Source of the DNA: Actinomycetota bacterium
GTDB taxonomy: Bacteria; Actinomycetota; Thermoleophilia; Gaiellales; Gaiellaceae
Reading direction: 5' to 3'
DNA length: 8,356 nucleotides
Assembly (NCBI GenBank): GCA_013811645.1
Contig: JACCUU010000253.1
Span: 1 to 8,356, forward strand
The notes beneath the pieces are model-generated. The model made no database searches and was not told where the DNA came from. It was given only the letters and a program-made list of their open reading frames with translations. Shown here in pieces: positions 5,759-8,356 of this stretch (positions are counted from its first letter, which is position 1; every line of letters starts with the position of its first letter). A program made the position numbers and the translations under genes.

Positions 5759-7162
5759 TCAAACCGAGGCCTTCCTCCGGGGCGGCAGGTGGATCGCCCG
5801 CTCGAGCGCGACGAGACCCGCCTCCTTGAACGCCTCGGAGAGCGTCGGGTGAGGCGCCATTCCGTCCGCGATCGTCTCGATCGTCGCCTCGGCGTCGAGA
5901 CCGACGACCGCGGCTTCGATCAGGTCGGTCGCGTGCGGCCCGACCATGACCACCCCGAGGAGCTCGCCGTAGGTCTTCTCGTGAATGGTCTTCACCCAGC
6001 CGGTCGTCTCGCCCATCATCACGGCCCGCGCGTTCGCGACCAACGGAAAACGTCCAACGACCACGTTGTCCCCGTGCTGCTCGCGCGCCTGCGCTTCGGT
6101 CAGCCCCACAGCGGCGATCTCGGGATCCGTGTAGATCGGCCGCGGGACGGCGGGGTCGCCGATCTCGAGCTCGTGACCGAGAGCGTTCTCGGCGGCTATC
6201 TCGCCCTCACGAAAGCTCGTGTGCGCGAGCTGCCAGTAGCCCGCGACGTCTCCTGCCGCGTAGATGTGCGGCACCGAGGTTCGCCGGTGGCCGTCCGTCT
6301 CGACTCCCTTGCGTGGGTCGAAGGCCACACCGGCCGCTTCGAGGCCGAGCCCGTCGACCAGCGGCGCTCGTCCGACCGAGACCAGCATCAGGTCGCACTC
6401 GACGTTCTCACCCTCCCCGAAGCGCACGTCGAGCGCGCTCCCGGTGTCGTTGATCTGGGTGCACTCCTTGCCCAGGTGCACCACGATGCCGCGCTTCGCG
6501 AACGCCTTGCGGAGCTCGCTCGAGGCGTCGGTGTCCTCCTGCGGGATGAGCGAGTCGAGCATCTCTATGATCGTCACCTCGCTGCCGAAGCGCTCGAAGA
6601 TCGAGGCAAACTCGCAGCCGATGATCCCACCGCCGAGAACCACGAGGCGTCTCGGAACCTCGGTCTGAGCGAGCAGGCCCGTCGAGTCGACACAGCGTGG
6701 TGAGTTGATCCCACGGATCGGCGGGCGGACGGGGTACGAGCCGGTGGCGACGATCGCGCTGGTGAACGTGAGGCCCGTGTCCTTGCCCTCGAAGACGATC
6801 GAGCGCGCGTCCTCGAAGCGCCCGGTGCCCTCGAACGCGGTCACGCCGTTGGCCTTGAAGAGCGATGCGACGCCGCTCGTCATCTGCTGGACCACCGCCT
6901 TCTTCCACTCGTTCGCCTGGGCGAAGTCGAGCGTCGGCTCGCCGCTCACGACTCCCAGCCGAGGGTCGATCTCGCGCGCGGCGTGCAGCGCATGTGCCGT
7001 CTGCACCCAGGCCTTCGTCGGGATACAGCCGACGCGAAGACACGTTCCTCCGAGCTCGGGCTCTTTCTCCACGCAGACGACGCGTGCTCCCAGCTGCGCC
7101 GCACGCATCGCTGCGGTGTAGCCGGCGGGGCCGGCGCCGAGAACTGCGACATCGAATTCCAT
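5759..7162 (-). CDS. lpdA: Dihydrolipoamide dehydrogenase (E3)
   Basis: This FAD-dependent pyridine nucleotide-disulfide oxidoreductase of 467 residues reoxidises dihydrolipoyl groups of pyruvate or 2-oxoglutarate dehydrogenase or the glycine cleavage system, passing electrons to NAD+. The order is: FAD Rossmann motif GAGPAG (9-14), redox disulfide C41/C46 in GGTCLRVGCIPTK, ATG (139-141), NAD-binding GGGIIG (177-182) with an acidic residue at E200 suggesting NAD rather than NADP, second FAD motif YAAGD (301-305), and the C-terminal dimerisation domain with the catalytic pair H438 and E443 in HPTLSEA. Length and residues are fully canonical. The ATG has no obvious Shine-Dalgarno. The gene sits 21 bases after the GNAT gene and 29 before the small membrane protein. 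No E1 or E2 subunit gene is in the window, so its partner complex is unknown. Mercuric or mycothione reductases are related, but the HPTLSEA end favours E3. Confidence 0.93.
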   Translation of the reverse strand: MEFDVAVLGAGPAGYTAAMRAAQLGARVVCVEKEPELGGTCLRVGCIPTKAWVQTAHALHAAREIDPRLGVVSGEPTLDFAQANEWKKAVVQQMTSGVASLFKANGVTAFEGTGRFEDARSIVFEGKDTGLTFTSAIVATGSYPVRPPIRGINSPRCVDSTGLLAQTEVPRRLVVLGGGIIGCEFASIFERFGSEVTIIEMLDSLIPQEDTDASSELRKAFAKRGIVVHLGKECTQINDTGSALDVRFGEGENVECDLMLVSVGRAPLVDGLGLEAAGVAFDPRKGVETDGHRRTSVPHIYAAGDVAGYWQLAHTSFREGEIAAENALGHELEIGDPAVPRPIYTDPEIAAVGLTEAQAREQHGDNVVVGRFPLVANARAVMMGETTGWVKTIHEKTYGELLGVVMVGPHATDLIEAAVVGLDAEATIETIADGMAPHPTLSEAFKEAGLVALERAIHLPPRRKASV

Positions 7163-7183
7163 GGCGCGATCGTATCGAGTGGC

Positions 7184-7654
7184 TCAGAGCCCGCGACGCA
7201 TGGTGACGCTGTCGGCCCCGTCCTCGTCGACGCGCGTGAATCCGTGCTTCTTCTCGTAGTACGAGACCAGCGGCTCGTTGTCGCGCTCGACGGCCAGGCT
7301 CACCGCCCGGTGACCGTCGGCTTTTGCTCGCTCGTAGAGCGCGTTCAGGAGCGCGTCGCCAATTCCGCCTCCACGCCGGCTCGGCACGACGGCGATCGCG
7401 AGCTCGGGCGTCTCCTCGTCCACGAAGCCGTAGCCCGGCAGGTCGCGCCGAAACAGCCGGTACCAGGCCGCTCCGACCGGGAAGCCATCCTCGATCGCGA
7501 TCAGGGCCGTGTCGCCGGGCCTTCCCCAGCCCTTGACGTACAGCGCCACAGGACCCGGCCCCTCCCCCGGCTGGCGCTCGCGCCAGTAGTACGCGTGATG
7601 AAGCATGTCGCGCAGGAAACGAACGTCCTGGCGGCCGCCGCGGCGGATGATCAT
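7184..7654 (-). CDS. GNAT family N-acetyltransferase
   Basis: This 156-residue protein has the GNAT fold, which transfers an acetyl group from acetyl-CoA to an amine; the acceptor cannot be told from sequence. The N-terminus MIIRRGGRQDVRFLRDML is the usual beta1-alpha1 opening. VGAAWYRLF (60-68) is the beta3/4 region. ELAIAVVPSRRGGGIGDALLNAL (84-106) contains beta4 and the acetyl-CoA pyrophosphate loop R-R-G-G-G-I-G (93-99). ERDNEPLVSYYEKKHGF (123-139) is the typical end with the conserved tyrosine of the YEKxGF type. The length is typical of a single-domain member. It is first in the minus-strand run, with lpd 21 bases downstream, and is divergent from the MFS gene across an 82-base gap. An exact palindrome lies 4 bases before the ATG, where a normal Shine-Dalgarno is lacking. 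Confidence 0.85.
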   Translation of the reverse strand: MIIRRGGRQDVRFLRDMLHHAYYWRERQPGEGPGPVALYVKGWGRPGDTALIAIEDGFPVGAAWYRLFRRDLPGYGFVDEETPELAIAVVPSRRGGGIGDALLNALYERAKADGHRAVSLAVERDNEPLVSYYEKKHGFTRVDEDGADSVTMRRGL

Positions 7655-7736
7655 CCCGTGAGCTTAGAAGCTCAGACGAGCCGTCGACGCGAAACGCTCC
7701 CAGTCTCGTTACCGTGGGCGTTAGGGTCGCGGATCG
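7655..7736. promoter_or_regulatory. Divergent intergenic region between GNAT and MFS genes
   Basis: This 82-base gap must hold the starts of transcription of both the minus-strand GNAT run and the plus-strand MFS gene. I see no convincing -35/-10 pair on either strand. AGGG at 7723-7726, ten bases before the MFS GTG, is a plausible ribosome binding site. The palindrome at 7659-7674 is the only clear structured element. Confidence 0.4.
7659..7674. promoter_or_regulatory. 16-bp palindrome just upstream of the GNAT start, possible operator
   Basis: TGAGCTTAGAAGCTCA has perfect 7-bp arms (7659-7665 and 7668-7674) around AG. It lies four bases before the GNAT ATG and 62 bases before the MFS GTG. 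The two-base spacer makes an RNA hairpin unfavourable and suggests a DNA site for a dimeric regulator, possibly controlling both divergent genes. No regulator gene is adjacent. Confidence 0.35.
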
Positions 7737-8356
7737 GTGGGCAGTCTGATCTCACGACTTCGACCGCGCGGGGCGCTCTGGCACAACCGAGACTTCCTAT
7801 GGCTGTGGGCAGCACAATCAGTGAGCCAATTCGGGAGCGAGGTCACAAGCCTTGCCTTACCGCTCGCCGCGATCATCGTGCTCGACGCCAGCACCTTCGA
7901 GGTGGCAGCCCTTGCCGTCGTGGACTGGCTCCCGTTCTTCGTGCTCAGCCTGCCCCCAGGCGTTTGATCGACCGGCTACCACGTCGGCCGATCATGATCG
8001 CAGCCGATTGGGGTCGAGCCCTCGCGCTTGCCTCGATCCCGCTCGCATACCTCTTCGATGTCCTGACACTCGGCCAGCTCTACGTCGTCGGCTTGATCGC
8101 GGGCACCCTGACCATGTTCTTCGACCTCTCGTACCAGTCGTACCTCCCCTCGGTCGTCGAGCGCGATGAGCTCGGCGAGGGCAACTCGAAACTCGAGGTC
8201 AGCCGCTCGTCCGCCCAAGTAGCAGGACCCGGGTTGGCCGGTGTCCTTGTCAGCGTCCTGACCGCGCCCTACGCGATTCTCGTGGACGCGATCAGCTTCG
8301 TCGCGTCAGCACTGTCGCTGTCGCGGATCAAGCGTGAGGAGCGCAAGCCTGAGCGG
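7737..8356 (+). pseudogene. MFS transporter (MFS_3 / EntS-like exporter), frame broken at about 7962-7967 and cut by the right edge
   Basis: The GTG at 7737 (AGGG ten bases upstream) opens a 76-codon frame holding NRDFLWLWAAQSVSQFG and two membrane helices (about 20-48 and 54-74), ending at TGA 7965-7967. The protein clearly continues in a second frame from 7967, IDRLPRRPIMIAADWGRA onward, for 130 codons to the window end without a stop. That part has LSYQSYLPSVVERDELGEGN and SRSSAQVAGPGLAG, typical of the MFS_3 'transmembrane secretion effector' group of drug/siderophore exporters. One base is missing in GTTTGATC: adding a G gives GVWIDR and adding a T gives GVLIDR, both normal for the conserved loop after helix 2. 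Downstream codons remain undamaged, so this is either a very recent frameshift or a sequencing/assembly error. The broken gene could be annotated as two pieces (7737-7967 and 7967-8356). The substrate is unknown. Confidence 0.85.

Noticed and set aside
5789..6703. 304-codon plus-strand frame antisense to lpdA
   Set aside because: Opposite a fully canonical E3; composition is that of a mirror frame.
7976..8218. 80-codon minus-strand frame opposite the MFS gene
   Set aside because: The plus strand encodes clear MFS_3 sequence here; the minus frame is Glu/Arg/Asp-rich without motifs.
1..8356. CRISPR array, tRNA genes, transposon ends or a defence system
   Set aside because: No regularly spaced repeats, tRNA-like folds, transposase or defence-type motifs were seen in the genes or the short gaps.

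Overview
This is a strongly G+C-rich, gene-dense bacterial segment. Third codon positions are GC-saturated, which produces many long spurious antisense reading frames. GTG starts, 4-bp start/stop overlaps and the protein types (an LCP protein with a LytR_C domain, an actinobacterial-style MFS exporter, an arginine-rich one-helix membrane protein) suggest an actinobacterium, perhaps a deep-branching lineage such as Thermoleophilia. That placement is an inference; no marker gene is present.

Layout. Seven genes lie on the minus strand and read right to left: a GNAT acetyltransferase (7654-7184), a dihydrolipoamide dehydrogenase (7162-5759), a small one-helix membrane protein (5729-5460), a HisC-type aminotransferase (5463-4324), a LytR-CpsA-Psr (LCP) protein (4220-2286), a UDP-glucose 6-dehydrogenase (2118-841) and a sugar-phosphate nucleotidyltransferase (844 to beyond the left edge). 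One MFS transporter reads the other way, from 7737 off the right edge. Its frame is broken at about 7962-7967. No gap exceeds 170 bases. I saw no tRNA, rRNA, CRISPR array or insertion sequence.

Function. The left half has a cell-envelope theme. The nucleotidyltransferase and UDP-glucose dehydrogenase overlap by 4 bp (ATGA) and supply activated sugars (NDP-sugar and UDP-glucuronate). The LCP protein is of the kind that transfers finished glycopolymers from a lipid carrier to peptidoglycan. The right half is a tightly packed metabolic cluster (gaps of 21 and 29 bases, then a 4-bp GTGA overlap) of mixed content, with no evident single pathway.

Most worth a second look: the roughly 150-residue extra C-terminal domain on the LCP protein; the single-base frame break in the MFS gene, exactly at the conserved loop after helix 2; a perfect 9-bp-arm inverted repeat forming an AT-rich island between the LCP and ugd genes; a 14/15 shared motif upstream of both of those genes; a 16-bp palindrome next to the GNAT start; and the conserved-looking 89-residue membrane protein coupled to hisC. 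I found no clear new defence, mobile or RNA system, and most of the window is ordinary chromosomal content.
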